Of a DNA stretch of 64,000 bases, positions 9,328 through 21,411 are shown one piece after another. The stretch's first letter is position 1. The number at the start of each line of letters is the position of its first letter. The notes beneath the pieces are model-generated. The model was not told the DNA's origin. It made no database searches and worked only from the letters and a program-made list of their open reading frames with translations. The position numbers and the translations under genes were made by a program. Source of the DNA: Gammaproteobacteria bacterium (GTDB lineage: Bacteria; Pseudomonadota; Gammaproteobacteria; JAJDOJ01); the NCBI GenBank assembly GCA_026984215.1, contig JALSSO010000068.1:62001-126000 (forward strand), written 5' to 3'.

Positions 9328-9802
9328 CTACTGGGCTTGGGAGCGTGCCGCGAAACCGGCAGGGACCGCGAACGAATCAGACCCCTCCTGAGGCAATTCC
9401 GTTCCGGATCACCGACTCATCCGTTGCCGCCTTTCGCTGCTGAACGCGAAGGTTCGAGGCGGGGCACGGCGCATCGATCACGTCCCTCCCAGGCAGGCGC
9501 GGCAGCGCCGGCCGAAGCCCTCGGGCTGCCCACTCCCGCAAGCGCGTCCGGCTTGGGCACGGCTGTCACGGCGGCCGGTGCCGCCGGCGGGCCTGCGGCC
9601 CGCCTCCGCCCCGCGCGGAGGATTGCTCGCTGCATACGACGAACGATGAATCACAGCGACACCGTCAACGAACTCCTGCTGCTTCTGACCCTGTTCTTCG
9701 GCCGGTCCGGCGTCCTCGCGACGCCCGCCACCCCGCGGCGGATGGCGACCCGGCCGTCCCGCCGGGTGCGGAAGCAGCCCCGTATCCGACACAGAGAATC
9801 CC
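9317..9802 (+). promoter_or_regulatory. long rne 5' leader with strong hairpins
   Basis: This 486-base stretch has no convincing gene. If the promoter above is right, most of it is transcribed as the rne leader. It contains a perfect 8-base stem GGCGGGCC/GGCCCGCC with a 3-base loop (9586-9604), followed directly by CTCCGC/GCGGAG (9604-9609 and 9615-9620). In E. coli, RNase E controls its own mRNA through a structured leader of several hundred bases; similar feedback here is inferred from position and structure. Confidence 0.5.
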
Positions 9803-12550
9803 ATGAAACGCATACTGATCAACGCAACCCAGCAGGAAGAGCTGCGCGTGGCCATGGTGGACGGCCAGCGGCTCTACGATCTTGACATCGAGATTCCTTC
9901 CCGCGAGCAGAAGAAAGCCAACATCTACAAGGGGATCATCACCCGGATCGAACCCAGCCTCGAGGCGGCGTTCGTCAACTACGGCGCGGAACGCCACGGC
10001 TTCCTGCCGCTGAAGGAGATCGCTCGCAGCTATCTGGACCCCAAGGCCGTGGACGAGCGCAACCGCCCCATCCTCAAAGAGGCGGTCAAGGAGGGTCAGG
10101 AACTCATCGTCCAGGTCGAGCGCGAAGAACGCGGCAACAAGGGGGCTGCGCTGACCACCTTCGTCAGCCTGGCGGGCCGCTACCTGGTGCTCATGCCCAA
10201 CAACCCGCGAGCCGGCGGGGTCTCCCGCCGCATCGAGGGAGAGGATCGGCAGGAAGTCCGCGCCGCGCTCAGCCAGCTCAAGATCGCCCCGGGTATGGGT
10301 GTGATCGTGCGCACGGCCGGCGTGGGCCGTACGACCGAGGAGCTGCAGTGGGATCTGGACTACCTGGTCACGCTCTGGGAGTCCATCCTCAAGGCGGGCG
10401 AATCGGCCCCGGCGCCCTTCCTCATCTATCAGGAGAGCAACGTCATCATCCGTGCCCTGCGGGATCACCTGCGCAGCGACATCGGTGAGATCCTGATCGA
10501 CAACGAGGAGGTCTATGCGCAGGCCCGCGACTTCATGGAGCGGGTCATGCCACACAACCTGAAGAAGCTGAAGCTCTACCGCGACCCGGTGCCGCTGTTC
10601 AACCGCTTCCAGATCGAAAGCCAGATCCAGTCGGCCTTCGAACGCCAGGTGGCCCTGCCCTCGGGCGGATCCCTGGTCATCGACCACACCGAGGCCCTGG
10701 TGAGCATCGACATCAACTCGGCGCGTGCGACCAAGGGGGCCGACATCGAGGAAACCGCCTACAACACCAATCTGGAGGCGGCCGAAGAAATCGCCCGCCA
10801 GCTCCGCCTGCGCGACCTGGGCGGCCTGATCGTCGTGGACTTCATCGACATGATCTCGAACAAACACCAGCGGGAGGTCGAACAGCGCCTGCGCGACGCG
10901 CTGCGCGTGGACCGCGCCCGGGTCCAGGTGGGCCGCATCTCCCGCTTCGGCCTGCTCGAGATGTCCCGACAACGGCTGCGGCCCTCGCTGGGGGAATCGA
11001 GCCAGGAGGTCTGCCCCCGCTGCCTCGGACAGGGGCGCGTGCGCAGCGTGGAATCACTGGCCCTCTCCGTGCTGCGCCTCCTGGAGGAGGAAGCCCTCAA
11101 GGCCAACACGGCCCGGGTGATCGCCCAGGTGCCCGTATCCGTGGCCGCCTTCCTGCTCAATGAGAAACGCGAGGCGCTCAGCGAGATCGAGCGCCGTCAC
11201 AAGGCCCGACTGCTCGTGGTTCCGAATCCGCACCTGGAATCCCCCCACTTCGAGGTGGAGCGCGTGAAGACCGGCGACACCGGGGCCCAACCGGACAAGC
11301 CCAGCTACGAGATCGCCACCCCCCCCGCCGCGGAACTCGAATACCGCGTCGATGAACGCCGGGAACGCGAGCAGCCGGCCGTGGCCGTGGTGGCTCCGGA
11401 ACGCCCAGCTCCCCCGCCGCGCGCCGAGCCCCGCGAAGAGGCCGCGCAACAGACCGAGCCCGGGCTCTTGGTCCAGCTCTGGGACCGTCTCATCGCAACC
11501 CTCAAGAAGGAACGCGCGGAGGCCGAGGCCGAGGCCCAGCGCAGTGCCGCCGCCACCCAGCCGCAACGGCAGTCCCGGGACTCCCGCCGGCGCAAACCCG
11601 GCACCGCCGAGGGCCAGGGCGCGCGCAATCGTGGTGATCGTGGTGGGAACGCCCGCCGGCGCGGTGGCGGAACGCGAACCCGGGACAAGGCCGAGCAGAC
11701 CAAGACCGAACCGGAAGTCACCGCCCCGGCATCCGAGCAGCCGGCCGCGGACACGGCCGCGCCCGAACCTGCCAAGGGCGGCAACGGCACGCAAGGCAAC
11801 GGGCGGAGCCGCGGCCGGCGTCGGGGTGGCCGCGGCCGGCGCCGGAGCGGCACGCGCGGCGCGCCGAGCGAAGCCGCCGCCCGTGCGTCCGACCAGCCCC
11901 AGACCAACGAAAAGCGTACGGCATCGCCGACCGATGCGGCCACCGGAAAAGATGCCGGGCAGGAATCGGCCCCCGCCCCCGGGGGCACTCCAACGACCCC
12001 TGGCGCAGAGTCCGCGCGAAAGGCGCAGGGCGCGGCATCCCAGCCGGTGGCGGCCGGTTCAGCGGCCCCCGCCTCGGCGCAGGCCACATCTGCCGAGCTC
12101 ACCGAGGACACATCCACCGCTCGAACTCCGCCGCGCGCCCGGCATGAGTCGTCGGAACCGGCCGCGCCGCCGGAGCGATTCGCCACGGCGGAAACCGAGC
12201 CCGGAGCGTCCGCGACGCCCATCACGCAGAGCGACGCAGGCGATCGAGCGCCGGACAAGCCGGCGTCCAAGGCCCGGCGGAAAAGCAACTCCCGCCCCCG
12301 GCGGCGCAGCCGGAACACGGCCATGACCACCAAGGGAGACCGTGGTGCAGGCGAAGCACCGGCCCAAGGAAAAGACCAAGACGCCGCACGGACCGACGCG
12401 CCCGAATCCACCGGCACGGAGCAACCGGCGGGAAACGCTCCCTCCGGGGCCGCGCCCGTACAAACCGATTCCGGAGCGCAAGGCCCTGCATCCGCCCCTG
12501 GGTCCGAATCCCCGGTCGCAACGCCAGCGGCGAAGATCGGCTCCAGCTGA
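9803..12550 (+). CDS. rne: ribonuclease E
   Basis: A 915-residue essential endoribonuclease of mRNA decay and rRNA/tRNA processing. The N-terminal half has the S1/5'-sensor region ([19 protein letters not shown]), the DNase I-like catalytic part with magnesium aspartates in [12 protein letters not shown] and VVDFIDMIS, and the zinc-link CPRCLGQG. From about residue 500 the protein is low-complexity and rich in Arg, Pro, Ala, Glu and Thr. It holds three strongly basic arginine clusters, probably RNA-binding, in a scaffold-like tail that does not resemble the E. coli degradosome scaffold. The length and tail favour RNase E over RNase G. Confidence 0.95.
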   Translation: MKRILINATQQEELRVAMVDGQRLYDLDIEIPSREQKKANIYKGIITRIEPSLEAAFVNYGAERHGFLPLKEIARSYLDPKAVDERNRPILKEAVKEGQELIVQVEREERGNKGAALTTFVSLAGRYLVLMPNNPRAGGVSRRIEGEDRQEVRAALSQLKIAPGMGVIVRTAGVGRTTEELQWDLDYLVTLWESILKAGESAPAPFLIYQESNVIIRALRDHLRSDIGEILIDNEEVYAQARDFMERVMPHNLKKLKLYRDPVPLFNRFQIESQIQSAFERQVALPSGGSLVIDHTEALVSIDINSARATKGADIEETAYNTNLEAAEEIARQLRLRDLGGLIVVDFIDMISNKHQREVEQRLRDALRVDRARVQVGRISRFGLLEMSRQRLRPSLGESSQEVCPRCLGQGRVRSVESLALSVLRLLEEEALKANTARVIAQVPVSVAAFLLNEKREALSEIERRHKARLLVVPNPHLESPHFEVERVKTGDTGAQPDKPSYEIATPPAAELEYRVDERREREQPAVAVVAPERPAPPPRAEPREEAAQQTEPGLLVQLWDRLIATLKKERAEAEAEAQRSAAATQPQRQSRDSRRRKPGTAEGQGARNRGDRGGNARRRGGGTRTRDKAEQTKTEPEVTAPASEQPAADTAAPEPAKGGNGTQGNGRSRGRRRGGRGRRRSGTRGAPSEAAARASDQPQTNEKRTASPTDAATGKDAGQESAPAPGGTPTTPGAESARKAQGAASQPVAAGSAAPASAQATSAELTEDTSTARTPPRARHESSEPAAPPERFATAETEPGASATPITQSDAGDRAPDKPASKARRKSNSRPRRRSRNTAMTTKGDRGAGEAPAQGKDQDAARTDAPESTGTEQPAGNAPSGAAPVQTDSGAQGPASAPGSESPVATPAAKIGSS

Positions 12551-12563
12551 GAAAAACCGGCCA

Positions 12564-12588
12564 CGGAGGGTGCCTCACGCACCCTCCG
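12564..12588 (-). terminator. hairpin between convergent rne and tyrosine phosphatase genes
   Basis: A perfect 10-base stem (CGGAGGGTGC / GCACCCTCCG) with loop CTCAC. On the minus strand it is followed by GGCCGGTTTTTC, a short T-run, so it fits best as the terminator of the phosphatase gene. On the plus strand no T-tract follows. Confidence 0.6.
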
Positions 12589-12593
12589 CCTGC

Positions 12594-13085
12594 TCAAAGC
12601 CGGTGGCGGCGGCGGATCGCCTGCAACAGGCCCTGTGCGGCGTCCTCGATCATATCGAGCACACGTTCGAAGCCACGCGTGCCGCCGTAGTACGGATCGG
12701 GTACGTCACGCCCCGGGTAGAGCTCCGAAAATTCCGTGACCAGCCGAATTCGGCCCTGCAGTTCCGGCGGACAGAGCTCCTGCAACACCGCCAGGTTGTC
12801 CCGATCCATGGCCAACACGTAGTCCGCCGATCGGAGGTCTTCCACCGTGACCTGCCGGGCGCGTTGCTCATGAAGGGTATACCCGCGGGCCGCGGCCGCC
12901 TGCTGCGCCCGTTCGTCCGGCGGCTCGCCCACGTGATAGGCATGGGTGCCCGCCGAATCCACCGCGATCCGTTCCTGCAGGCCCGCCTGCTCCACGAATC
13001 GTTCGAACACCCCTTGTCCCATGGGTGAGCGGCAGATGTTGCCCATGCAGACGAACAGTACGCGCACCCTCCTGGTCTGGCTCAT
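12594..13085 (-). CDS. low-molecular-weight protein-tyrosine phosphatase
   Basis: A 163-residue cytoplasmic phosphatase. The P-loop CMGNICRS gives the Cys-x5-Arg active site near the N-terminus, and the general acid is the aspartate in VPDPYYGG close to the C-terminus. In bacteria such enzymes often act on exopolysaccharide tyrosine kinases, but no kinase or polysaccharide gene lies nearby, so the substrate is open. The ATG at 13085 puts the P-loop at the usual distance from the N-terminus. Confidence 0.93.
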   Translation of the reverse strand: MSQTRRVRVLFVCMGNICRSPMGQGVFERFVEQAGLQERIAVDSAGTHAYHVGEPPDERAQQAAAARGYTLHEQRARQVTVEDLRSADYVLAMDRDNLAVLQELCPPELQGRIRLVTEFSELYPGRDVPDPYYGGTRGFERVLDMIEDAAQGLLQAIRRRHRL

Positions 13086-13216
13086 GAAATCCCCCCTCTT
13101 ACCCAAGCTGTGTCCGGTCGGTCGGCGGGGCCTCGAGCACCCGGCGTTGCCTTGTTCCATGAGGGCGGCCGCGCGCCGCTTCAAGACGCGCCAAGGCCTC
13201 GGAGGCGGAAAGACGA

Positions 13217-13250
13217 CGGGCCCGGCCGCCCTCTGGGGGCGTCGGGCCCG
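13217..13250 (-). terminator. GC-rich hairpin downstream of pnp
   Basis: On the minus strand GGGCCCGACGCCC pairs with GGGCGGCCGGGCCC, with a small bulge, and is followed by GTCGTCTTTCC. The T-run is weak. It lies about 40 bases past the pnp stop and probably ends or protects the long rimP...pnp transcript. Confidence 0.5.
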
Positions 13251-13288
13251 CGGCATGCTCGCAAAGGACGAACCGCCCGCGCCTGTGC

Positions 13289-15373
13289 TCAGTCCTCGTT
13301 GCCGACCGCCTTCATGCTGAGCCGGATGCGCCCCTGCTTGTCCACTTCCAGGACCTTGACCTTCACCAAGTCCCCTTCCGAGAGCTTGTCGGCCACGCTG
13401 GAGACCCGCTCGTCGGAGATCTGGGAGATGTGCACCAGCCCATCCTTGCCCGGCAGGATGTTGACGAAGGCGCCGAAGTCCATGATCTTGGCCACCCGCC
13501 CCTCGTAGGTACGTCCCACCTCCACGTCGGCGGTGAGCAGTTCGATGCGCCGCTTGGCCTCCTCGCCGGCCTCCCGGTCCACCGAGGCGATGCGCACGGT
13601 GCCGTCGTCCTCGATGTCGATGGTGGTGCCGGTCTCCTCGGTGATGGCGCGGATCGTCACGCCACCCTTGCCGATCACATCCCGGATCTTGTCGGGATGG
13701 ATCTTCATGGTGATGAACCGTGGCGCGTGCTCGGAGGTGTCCTCGCGCGGCCGGTCGATCACCGCGTTCATCTTCTCCAGGATGTGCATGCGCGCATCCC
13801 GCGCCTGGGCGAGCGCGGTGTTCATGATTTCGCGGGTGATGCCCTGGATCTTGATGTCCATCTGCAGCGCGGTCACGCCGTCCTTGGTGCCCGCCACCTT
13901 GAAGTCCATGTCGCCCAGGTGGTCCTCGTCACCCATGATGTCGGTGAGGACCGCGTACTGCTCGCCCTCCTTGATGAGGCCCATGGCCACACCCGAGACC
14001 TGGGCCTTGATGGGCACGCCGGCATCCATGAGCGACAAACTGGTGCCGCAGACCGAGGCCATGGAACTGGATCCGTTGGATTCGGTGATCTCGGAGACCA
14101 CCCGGATCACGTAGGGGAACTCGTCCTCGCCGGGCATGACCGCCGCCACTCCCCGCTTGGCCAAACGCCCATGGCCGATCTCACGGCGCTTGGGCGAACC
14201 CACCCGTCCGGTCTCGCCCACACAATAGGGCGGGAAGTTGTAGTGCAGAATGAAGTGCTCGCGCCGCTCACCTTCGATGGCATCGATGATCTGGGCGTCG
14301 CGCCCGGTGCCCAGGGTGGTGACCACCAGGGCCTGGGTCTCGCCGCGGGTGAACAGGGCCGAACCATGCGTGCGGGGCAGCACGCCCACCCGGATGTCGA
14401 TGGGTCGCACCTCGGTGGTGCTGCGCCCGTCGATGCGCGGCTCACCGGCCAGGATGCGTCCGCGCACCAGCGATTTCTCCAGCTTGGAGAAGACCTCCCG
14501 CACCTCGCCCTCGCTGGGACCTTCCTCGCTGGCGAACCGTTCCACGGCCGCCTTGCGCAGGGCGCCGACCCGGTCCTGGCGCTGGAGCTTGTCCTTGATC
14601 CGGTAGGCCTCGTCGAGCGCCTCGCCGAAGGCCGCCTCCACGGCCTGCCGTAGCGACTCGTCCACCTGGGGCGGCTGCCAGTCCCAGCGCGGCTTGCCTG
14701 CCTCGGCGGCCAGGTCCCGGATGGCCTGGATGCAGGTCTGCATCTGCTCATGCCCGAACATGACCGCCCCGAGCATGACGTCCTCCGGCAATTCCTTGGC
14801 CTCGGATTCCACCATCAGCACCGCTTCGGCGGTGCCCGCCACCACCAGATCGAGCTGGGATTCCTCCAGCTGGCTGAGCGTGGGATTGAGGAGGTACCGC
14901 CCGTCCCGGTAACCGACGCGCGCGGCGCCGATCGGTCCGTCGAAGGGGATGCCGGACAACGCCAGCGCCGCCGAGGCGCCGATGATGGAGGGTACGTCGG
15001 GATCGACTTCCGGGTTGACCGACATCACCGTGGCGATCACCTGCACCTCGTTGGTGAAACCCTTGGGAAACAGCGGCCGCAACGGCCGGTCGATGAGCCT
15101 GGAGGTGAGAATCTCCTTTTCGCTGGGACGGCCCTCGCGCCGGAAGAAACTCCCGGGGATGCGGCCGGCCGCATAGGTGCGCTCCTGATAGTCCACGGTG
15201 AGCGGGAAGAAGTCGCGGCCTTCCACGGGCTCCTTGGCGCCCACCACCGTGACCAGAACGACCGTGTCGGCCATGTCCACGAGTACCGCGCCCGTGGCCT
15301 GCCGGGCGATCTCGCCCGTCTCCAGGGTGACCTCGTGGTCCCCGTATCGAAACGATTTCTTGACTGATTTCAC
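13289..15373 (-). CDS. pnp: polynucleotide phosphorylase
   Basis: A 694-residue 3'-to-5' phosphorolytic exoribonuclease. It has two RNase PH-like domains (first with [12 protein letters not shown], second with [11 protein letters not shown] and [10 protein letters not shown]), then a KH domain ([15 protein letters not shown]) and a C-terminal S1 domain ([18 protein letters not shown]). Length and domain order are standard. It lies 28 bases after rpsO, as in E. coli, where RNase III and PNPase itself regulate the rpsO-pnp junction; the sequence here does not show whether that is kept. Confidence 0.98.
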   Translation of the reverse strand: MKSVKKSFRYGDHEVTLETGEIARQATGAVLVDMADTVVLVTVVGAKEPVEGRDFFPLTVDYQERTYAAGRIPGSFFRREGRPSEKEILTSRLIDRPLRPLFPKGFTNEVQVIATVMSVNPEVDPDVPSIIGASAALALSGIPFDGPIGAARVGYRDGRYLLNPTLSQLEESQLDLVVAGTAEAVLMVESEAKELPEDVMLGAVMFGHEQMQTCIQAIRDLAAEAGKPRWDWQPPQVDESLRQAVEAAFGEALDEAYRIKDKLQRQDRVGALRKAAVERFASEEGPSEGEVREVFSKLEKSLVRGRILAGEPRIDGRSTTEVRPIDIRVGVLPRTHGSALFTRGETQALVVTTLGTGRDAQIIDAIEGERREHFILHYNFPPYCVGETGRVGSPKRREIGHGRLAKRGVAAVMPGEDEFPYVIRVVSEITESNGSSSMASVCGTSLSLMDAGVPIKAQVSGVAMGLIKEGEQYAVLTDIMGDEDHLGDMDFKVAGTKDGVTALQMDIKIQGITREIMNTALAQARDARMHILEKMNAVIDRPREDTSEHAPRFITMKIHPDKIRDVIGKGGVTIRAITEETGTTIDIEDDGTVRIASVDREAGEEAKRRIELLTADVEVGRTYEGRVAKIMDFGAFVNILPGKDGLVHISQISDERVSSVADKLSEGDLVKVKVLEVDKQGRIRLSMKAVGNED

Positions 15374-15401
15374 ATCCAGGTCCTGTGAAGTATGGGGGGA
15401 T

Positions 15402-15668
15402 TCAGCGGCGTAGGCCGAGTGACTGGATCAGACTCTGATAACGCTGCTGGTCCTTGCGCTTGAGATAGTCCAGCAGTTTGCGCCGCGCGTTGACCATCTT
15501 GAGCAGACCGTGACGCGAATGGTGGTCGTGCTTGTGCTCCGCGAAATGGCGGGTCAGCCCCTCGATACGGGCCGAGAGCAAGGCGACCTGGACCTCGGGT
15601 GATCCCGTATCGCCCTCGGCCCGCCGGTACTTCTCGATGATCCGGCTCTTTTCCTCAGGTGTCAGCAT
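15402..15668 (-). CDS. rpsO: 30S ribosomal protein S15
   Basis: An 88-residue ribosomal protein. Motifs [42 protein letters not shown] and the C-terminal SLGLRR are diagnostic. The ATG at 15668, with a GGAG ribosome site, gives the normal length. Confidence 0.98.
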   Translation of the reverse strand: MLTPEEKSRIIEKYRRAEGDTGSPEVQVALLSARIEGLTRHFAEHKHDHHSRHGLLKMVNARRKLLDYLKRKDQQRYQSLIQSLGLRR

Positions 15669-15852
15669 GGTTTCTGGCTCCCCAAATTCCCAACGATTCA
15701 AACATGAATATCCGATACTTACCGCACAATGCGGGGACCGCGGATCCCCCGCGGCCCGATGACGACCCCCCGCCCCCTGGCGCCGCTTTGCTCATGCCCG
15801 TGGCCCGCGCGATTTTACCACGCGCCTCGATCACCACAACACGCCGCCAAAC

Positions 15853-15913
15853 CTCATACAATGATTTATAACTACTCGTTAACACGCTGTTCCACAAATT
15901 ATTCTATTGGCTT
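15853..15913 (-). promoter_or_regulatory. AT-rich island, probable rpsO promoter
   Basis: The 266 bases between truB and rpsO hold no gene but contain the most AT-rich patch of the region. On the minus strand it has a TATAAA (15870-15865), and also TTAACG, 18 bases, TATGAG. Which hexamers are used cannot be decided by eye. Confidence 0.4.
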
Positions 15914-15934
15914 CCACGCGCCGATACCCGCCGC

Positions 15935-16855
15935 TCATCGGGAGAAGACCAGCCGCTTCGGCCCAATGCGCCCGTCGTCCAGGGCACGGCCCACACCCAG
16001 GAATGCCCCCTGCTCGTCATACAGCCGCACCAGCCCTTCGGTGGGCGCCCCCGGCACCAGCACGGGCTGCCCCGAACGGGCATAGAACGCCATGTCGGCG
16101 GTCAGATGAACCGCCGGGCGGTCGGCCAATGCGGCGTCCAGCGGCAGGAGCAGCGCATCCAGGGCGGAGAACCCTTCCTGGGCCCTTGCCGTCAACTCGT
16201 CCAGGGTGTGCATGCCCTGCCCCTCGTCAAAGGGGCCCACGCCCAGCCGGCGCAGGGCATGCACGTGCGCCCCGCAGCCCAGCGCCTCGCCGATGTCCTC
16301 GGCCAGGGTGCGGATGTAGGTGCCCTTGGAGCACATGATGTCCAATTCCAGGAGATCGCCCTCCATGCCGAGCAGCTCCAGGCGGTGGATGTGCACGGTG
16401 CGGGGCTCGCGCTCCACGCGCACGCCCTCGCGCGCCAGTTCGTAGAGCCGCCGGCCCTGCCGCTTGATGGCCGAGTACATGGGCGGCACCTGCTGAATCT
16501 CGCCGCGGAAACGCGCCAGCACCGCTTCCACGCGGTCCGTATCCAGGCCCTCCACCGGACGGCTCTCGAGCACCGCGCCTTCCGCATCGCCGGTCTCGGT
16601 GCGCACACCGAGCCGGAACACGGTGCGGTAGTGCTTGTCGGCCTCCAGCAGAAAGGCCGACAGCTTGGTGGCCTCGCCGAGGCAGACCACGAGCAGCCCA
16701 CTGGCGATGGGATCGAGGCTGCCCGTGTGTCCCGCTTTGCGCGCCCGAAACAGACGCTTGGCCCGTTGCAGGGCGTCGTTGCTGGAGATCCCCACGGGCT
16801 TGTCCAGCAGCAGCAGTCCGTGCACGTTGCGCAGGTGTTTCCGGGATCTGGACAT
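15935..16855 (-). CDS. truB: tRNA pseudouridine-55 synthase
   Basis: A 306-residue enzyme that makes pseudouridine 55 in the T-loop of tRNAs. Its core motif [23 protein letters not shown] carries the catalytic aspartate; [13 protein letters not shown] and [14 protein letters not shown] are also conserved. A PUA-like C-terminal region follows. The ATG at 16855 is used because the protein's core begins soon after it; it lies 10 bases after the rbfA stop. Confidence 0.97.
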   Translation of the reverse strand: MSRSRKHLRNVHGLLLLDKPVGISSNDALQRAKRLFRARKAGHTGSLDPIASGLLVVCLGEATKLSAFLLEADKHYRTVFRLGVRTETGDAEGAVLESRPVEGLDTDRVEAVLARFRGEIQQVPPMYSAIKRQGRRLYELAREGVRVEREPRTVHIHRLELLGMEGDLLELDIMCSKGTYIRTLAEDIGEALGCGAHVHALRRLGVGPFDEGQGMHTLDELTARAQEGFSALDALLLPLDAALADRPAVHLTADMAFYARSGQPVLVPGAPTEGLVRLYDEQGAFLGVGRALDDGRIGPKRLVFSR

Positions 16856-16865
16856 GGCGGAAAGG

Positions 16866-17225
16866 TCAGTTCTTGTGCAAGGCCCTGCGGATGAGCGCCT
16901 CCAGCTCGGCCGCCTTCTTTTCGGTGTCGTCATAGATGAAGCGAAGTTGCGGAACGGTACGGATGCGCATTCGCCGGCCCAGTTGTCCGCGCAAGAACCC
17001 CGCCGCGTGTTCGAGCCCCGCCTGGATCTCCGCCAGGCGCCGCGGCTCGTCCTCCAGCGTGCTGTAGTAGACCTTGGCATGCGCGAGGTCGCGGCTCACG
17101 CGCACGTCGAGCAGCGTGACCCCGGCCACCCGCGGATCCTTGACCGCATCGCGCAGCAGCTCGGCCAGCTCACGCCGGATCTGCTCGCCGACGCGCAGGG
17201 TTCTGGGAATGTCGCTGGCGGCCAT
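16866..17225 (-). CDS. rbfA: 30S ribosome-binding factor RbfA
   Basis: A 119-residue KH-fold ribosome maturation factor that acts on the 16S rRNA 5' end. Motifs [40 protein letters not shown] and [14 protein letters not shown] are typical. Its ATG shares one base with the infB stop (TGATG). Confidence 0.96.
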   Translation of the reverse strand: MAASDIPRTLRVGEQIRRELAELLRDAVKDPRVAGVTLLDVRVSRDLAHAKVYYSTLEDEPRRLAEIQAGLEHAAGFLRGQLGRRMRIRTVPQLRFIYDDTEKKAAELEALIRRALHKN

Positions 17226-19768
17226 CAGAGCTCGCGTTGGACCTCGAAGCGCTCATAGACCTCGATCTGGTCCCCGGGCTTGATGTCGTTGTAGCCCTTC
17301 ACCGCGATGCCGCACTCGGAGCCGGCGCGCACCTCCTGCACGTCCTCCTTGTAATGCCGCAGCGACTCCAGCTCGCCCTCGTAGATCACCACGTCGTCGC
17401 GCAACACGCGGATTGGATTGCCCCGCTTCACCACGCCGTCGACCACCATGCAGCCGGCGACTGCGCCGAACTTGGAGGAGCGGAACACCTCCTTGACCTC
17501 GGCCAGCCCCACGATCTCTTCGCGCAGCTCCGGCGAGAGCATGCCGGACAGGGCCGCCTTCACGTCGTCGATGGCCTCGTAGATGACGCTGTAGTACCGG
17601 ATCTCCACACCGGACTCCTCGGCCGCCCGCCGCGCGGCGGCGTCGGCGCGGACGTTGAAGCCGATGATGATGGCCTGGGAGGCACTGGCCAGCACCACGT
17701 CGGACTCCCGGATGCCGCCCACGCCGGCCGCCACCACGTTGACCTTGGCGTCCTCGGTGGAGATCTTCTGCAGCGCCTCGCGCAGCGCCTCGACGCTGCC
17801 CTGTACGTCGGCCTTGACGATGACGTTGAGTGTGACCACTTCGCCCTCCTGCTTCTGGGCGAAGAAGGCCTCCAACTTGGCCGCCTGCTGGCTGGCCAGT
17901 TTGCTCTCGCGCAGTTTCTCGCGCCGCGCCTCGGCGACCTCGCGGGCCTTGCGTTCGTCGGTCACCACCATGGCGTCGTCCCCGGCATTGGGCACGCCGG
18001 ACAGACCCAACACCTGCACCGGAATCGAGGGTCCGGCCTCCTGCACCTGCTCCCCGCGCTCGTTGAACATGGCACGCACACGGCCGTATTCCGTCCCCGC
18101 GAGCAACATGTCACCGCGCCTGAGGGTGCCGCGCTGGACCAAAACGGTGGCCACGGGTCCGCGCCCCTTGTCCAGGCTGGCCTCGATCACCACACCTCGG
18201 GCGGGCCCCTCCCGCGGGGCCTTGAGCTCCTGGAGCTCCGCCTGCAGCAGGATCGCCTCGAGCAGCTCGTCGATGCCTTGCCCGGTCTTGGCGGACACCG
18301 GAACAAAGATGGTATCTCCTCCCCAGGACTCGGGGATCACCTCGTGCTGTGCCAACTCGTTGGTCACCCGGTCGGGGTCGGCCTCCGGCTTGTCGATCTT
18401 GTTGATGGCCACGATGAGGGGCACGCCGGCGGCCTTGGCGTGCTGGATGGCCTCGATGGTCTGCGGCATCACGCCGTCGTCGGCCGCCACCACCAGGATC
18501 ACGATGTCGGTGACCTGGGCGCCGCGGGCCCGCATGGCGGTGAAGGCCGCATGGCCCGGAGTGTCCAGGAAGGTGATGCCGCCGTGGCCGGTGTCCACGT
18601 GATAGGCGCCGATGTGCTGCGTGATGCCACCGGCCTCGCCCTCCGCCACGGCGGACTTGCGGATGTAGTCGAGCAAAGAGGTCTTGCCGTGGTCCACGTG
18701 GCCCATGATGGTCACCACGGGTGGACGGGGCACCGCCTCGCCGGCCGCCTCTTCGGCGACCTCCAGCTCCGCCTCCACGTCCTTGGGCTGATAGGGCTTG
18801 GCCTTGTGGCCCATCTCTTCGACCACCAGCATGGCGGTGTCCTGGTCCAGCGGTTGGTTGATGGTGGCCATCACACCCATGCCCATGAGCACCTTGATGA
18901 CCTCGCTGGCCTTGACCGCCATCTTCTGGGCCAGGTCCGAGACCGTGATGGTCTCGGGAATCTCCACCTCGCGCACCACCGGCGCGGTCGGCTTCTCGAA
19001 TTTCTGGCGGCTCTCCACCACGATGCGGCCCGGACGCTGTTTCTTGGCCTTGCGGCGGCCGCGTTTGTCGCTGGCCACGTGGAGCTCCTTGCGCCCGTAA
19101 CGGCCGGCGTGCTCCTTTTTCTTCTCGGCCTGGCTCTTCTTGGCCTCGCGGGCCTGGGCGGCCTGACGGGCGGCCTGCTCCTCGGCCTGGCGCCGCGCCT
19201 CGGCCTCGGCGCGCTGGCGTTCCTCCTCGGCGCGCCTGCGGGCCTCCTCTTCCTCCCGGGCGCGGCGTTCGGCCTCGCGCCGGCGTTGCTCTTCCTCACG
19301 CCGGCGCGCCTCCTCGGCCGCCCGGCGCTCGGCCTCGGCTCGGGCCACCTCCTCCTGGACCCGCTCGCTCTCGGCCTTGGCCTGCTCGAGACGGCGTTTC
19401 TCCTCTTCCACCACCGCCGAGCGCGGCACGTAGGTGCGCCGCTTGCGCCGTTCCACGGTCACCGTGCGCGCCGGCGCGCCGCGGGCCGGGCCCGCCGTGC
19501 GCGGACCGGCGCCCGGGCCCAGGCGGATCTCGCTCACACTCTTGCGCTTGAGGGTGACCTTTCGCACGCCTTTCACGCCGCCCTCCCCGGCCGCCCCGCC
19601 TCTGCCGTGGATCTCCCGGAGATGGGCCAGCAGGCGCATCTTCTCGTCATCCGTGATGGTCTGCTCCGGATCCTGGAAGGACATGCCCGCCTCGTTGAGC
19701 TGTTCCAGCAGACGCTCCACCGGAGTACCGACCACCTCCGCCAACTCTTTCACCGTGATTTCCGTCAT
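17225..19768 (-). CDS. infB: translation initiation factor IF-2
   Basis: An 847-residue GTPase that brings initiator tRNA to the 30S subunit. The N-terminus has an IF2_N module ([24 protein letters not shown]), then a long Arg/Glu/Ala-rich charged linker, then a second IF2_N-like segment. The G domain has [23 protein letters not shown] and NKIDKPEA, followed by domains II-IV. Family length and architecture are complete. Confidence 0.98.
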   Translation of the reverse strand: MTEITVKELAEVVGTPVERLLEQLNEAGMSFQDPEQTITDDEKMRLLAHLREIHGRGGAAGEGGVKGVRKVTLKRKSVSEIRLGPGAGPRTAGPARGAPARTVTVERRKRRTYVPRSAVVEEEKRRLEQAKAESERVQEEVARAEAERRAAEEARRREEEQRRREAERRAREEEEARRRAEEERQRAEAEARRQAEEQAARQAAQAREAKKSQAEKKKEHAGRYGRKELHVASDKRGRRKAKKQRPGRIVVESRQKFEKPTAPVVREVEIPETITVSDLAQKMAVKASEVIKVLMGMGVMATINQPLDQDTAMLVVEEMGHKAKPYQPKDVEAELEVAEEAAGEAVPRPPVVTIMGHVDHGKTSLLDYIRKSAVAEGEAGGITQHIGAYHVDTGHGGITFLDTPGHAAFTAMRARGAQVTDIVILVVAADDGVMPQTIEAIQHAKAAGVPLIVAINKIDKPEADPDRVTNELAQHEVIPESWGGDTIFVPVSAKTGQGIDELLEAILLQAELQELKAPREGPARGVVIEASLDKGRGPVATVLVQRGTLRRGDMLLAGTEYGRVRAMFNERGEQVQEAGPSIPVQVLGLSGVPNAGDDAMVVTDERKAREVAEARREKLRESKLASQQAAKLEAFFAQKQEGEVVTLNVIVKADVQGSVEALREALQKISTEDAKVNVVAAGVGGIRESDVVLASASQAIIIGFNVRADAAARRAAEESGVEIRYYSVIYEAIDDVKAALSGMLSPELREEIVGLAEVKEVFRSSKFGAVAGCMVVDGVVKRGNPIRVLRDDVVIYEGELESLRHYKEDVQEVRAGSECGIAVKGYNDIKPGDQIEVYERFEVQREL

Positions 19769-19787
19769 CTCTCCACCTCCGGCGGCG

Positions 19788-21293
19788 TCAGTCTTTCTGC
19801 GCCTCTTCCTCGAACCACGGCGCGCGCGCCGTCATGATCAGCTCGCCGGCGCGTTCCGCATCGACCCCGCCGATCTCCACCAGCTCCTCCACGGACAAAT
19901 CCGCCAGTTCCTCCATGGTGGTCACCCCCTGCGAGGCCAGCCGGTGGGCCAGCCCCTCGTCCATACCTTCCATGTTGAGCAGGTCCTCGGCCGGGGGCGA
20001 GCCGCCGAGCTCCTCCTCCGATGCGATGGCCTGGGTGAGCAGTGCGTCCTGGGCCCTGCGGCGCAGTTCCTCGACGATCTCCTCGTCGAACTCCTCGATC
20101 TGCAACAACTCGTGGGATGGGACGTAGGCCAGTTCCTCCACCGTGGTGAAACCCTCCTGCACCAGAATGGCGGCGACCTCCTCGTCCACGTCGAGCTGCT
20201 CCATGAATCTTTCCTGCAGCTCCCGGGCCTCGCGTTCGGCCTTCTCCTCGAACTCCTCGCGGGACATCACGTTGAGCTCCCAGCCGGTGAGCTGGCTGGC
20301 CAGTTTCACGTTCTGGCCGCCGCGTCCGATGGCCTGGGAGAGTTTCTCTTCTTCCACGGCGATGTCCATGCGGCCTTCGTCCTCGTCCACCACGATGGAG
20401 GCCACCTCGGCCGGGGCCATGGCGTTGATGACGAACACCGCCGGATCCTCGTCCCAGAGGATGATGTCGATGCGCTCGCCGGCCAATTCGTTGGACACGG
20501 CCTGCACGCGCGAGCCCCGCATTCCAACGCAGGCACCGACCGGGTCCAGGCGCGGATCGTTGGACTTGACGGCGATCTTGGCCCGCATGCCCGGATCGCG
20601 CGCCGCGCTGACGATCTCCACCAGCCCCTGCCCCACCTCGGGCACCTCGAGCTTGAACAACTCGATGAGGAACTGGGGATCGGTTCTCGACAGAATGAGC
20701 TGCGGGCCGCGGGTCTCCGTGCGCACCTCTTTGAGGTAGGCGCGGATCTGATCGCCAGGACGCACCGATTCGCGCGGAATCATGTATTCACGCGGCACGA
20801 AGCCCTCGACGTTGTCGCCCAGGTCCAGATAGATGCCGGAGCGTTCCACGCGCTTGACCTCGCCCAGCACCAGCTCGCCCACGCGATCCTTGTATTGCTC
20901 GGCGATACGGGCGCGTTCGGCCTCGCGCACCTTTTGGACGATCACCTGTTTGGCGGCCTGGGCCGCGATCCGCCCGAAGCCGGCGGGCTCGATGGGCTCC
21001 TCGATGTAGTCGCCCACCTGGACGTCGGGATCCTTCCGCCGGGCGTAGCTCAACAGGATCTGGCGTTCCGGCGACTCGAACTCCGGATCCTCGTCGTCCA
21101 CCACCAGCCAGCGTCGGAAGGCCCTGTAGTCACCTGTCTTGCGGTCGATCTCCACGCGCACGTCGATCTCGCCGCCGTGTTTCTTGCGCGTGGCCGAAGC
21201 GATGGCCGCCTCCACCGCTTCGAAGATCACCTCGCGGTCCACCCCTTTTTCATTGGAGACCACGTCGGCAACCAGCAGAATCTCTTTGTTCAT
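19788..21293 (-). CDS. nusA: transcription termination/antitermination factor NusA
   Basis: A 501-residue RNA polymerase-binding factor. It has an N-terminal domain, an S1 domain ([21 protein letters not shown]), KH1/KH2 ([38 protein letters not shown]) and two C-terminal acidic repeats, the form found in proteobacteria. It starts 118 bases after the rimP stop, a wider gap than in E. coli. Confidence 0.98.
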   Translation of the reverse strand: MNKEILLVADVVSNEKGVDREVIFEAVEAAIASATRKKHGGEIDVRVEIDRKTGDYRAFRRWLVVDDEDPEFESPERQILLSYARRKDPDVQVGDYIEEPIEPAGFGRIAAQAAKQVIVQKVREAERARIAEQYKDRVGELVLGEVKRVERSGIYLDLGDNVEGFVPREYMIPRESVRPGDQIRAYLKEVRTETRGPQLILSRTDPQFLIELFKLEVPEVGQGLVEIVSAARDPGMRAKIAVKSNDPRLDPVGACVGMRGSRVQAVSNELAGERIDIILWDEDPAVFVINAMAPAEVASIVVDEDEGRMDIAVEEEKLSQAIGRGGQNVKLASQLTGWELNVMSREEFEEKAEREARELQERFMEQLDVDEEVAAILVQEGFTTVEELAYVPSHELLQIEEFDEEIVEELRRRAQDALLTQAIASEEELGGSPPAEDLLNMEGMDEGLAHRLASQGVTTMEELADLSVEELVEIGGVDAERAGELIMTARAPWFEEEAQKD

Positions 21294-21357
21294 CCTGTTT
21301 CCTCTCCACCAACCCGTGGCCGGCGCCTTTCCGGATATCTCCGGCTCACGTTAAGAT

Positions 21358-21381
21358 ATGCCAACAAGGCATTCTTTTATA
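21358..21381 (-). promoter_or_regulatory. AT-rich rimP-nusA gap with small hairpin and possible internal promoter
   Basis: On the minus strand a TATAAA (21381-21376) is followed by ATGCC-TTGTT-GGCAT (21372-21358). The hairpin could be a processing site, or the TATAAA could be a weak internal -10; no good -35 is visible. Confidence 0.3.
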
Positions 21382-21411
21382 TGACATAACGCTCCTGAAC
21401 CAGTTCCACCC

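Noticed and set aside
17237-19837. Open frame of 866 codons on the plus strand opposite infB.
   Set aside because: It is the mirror of a GC-rich gene. Its His/Leu/Gly-rich translation has no domain, and infB is certain.
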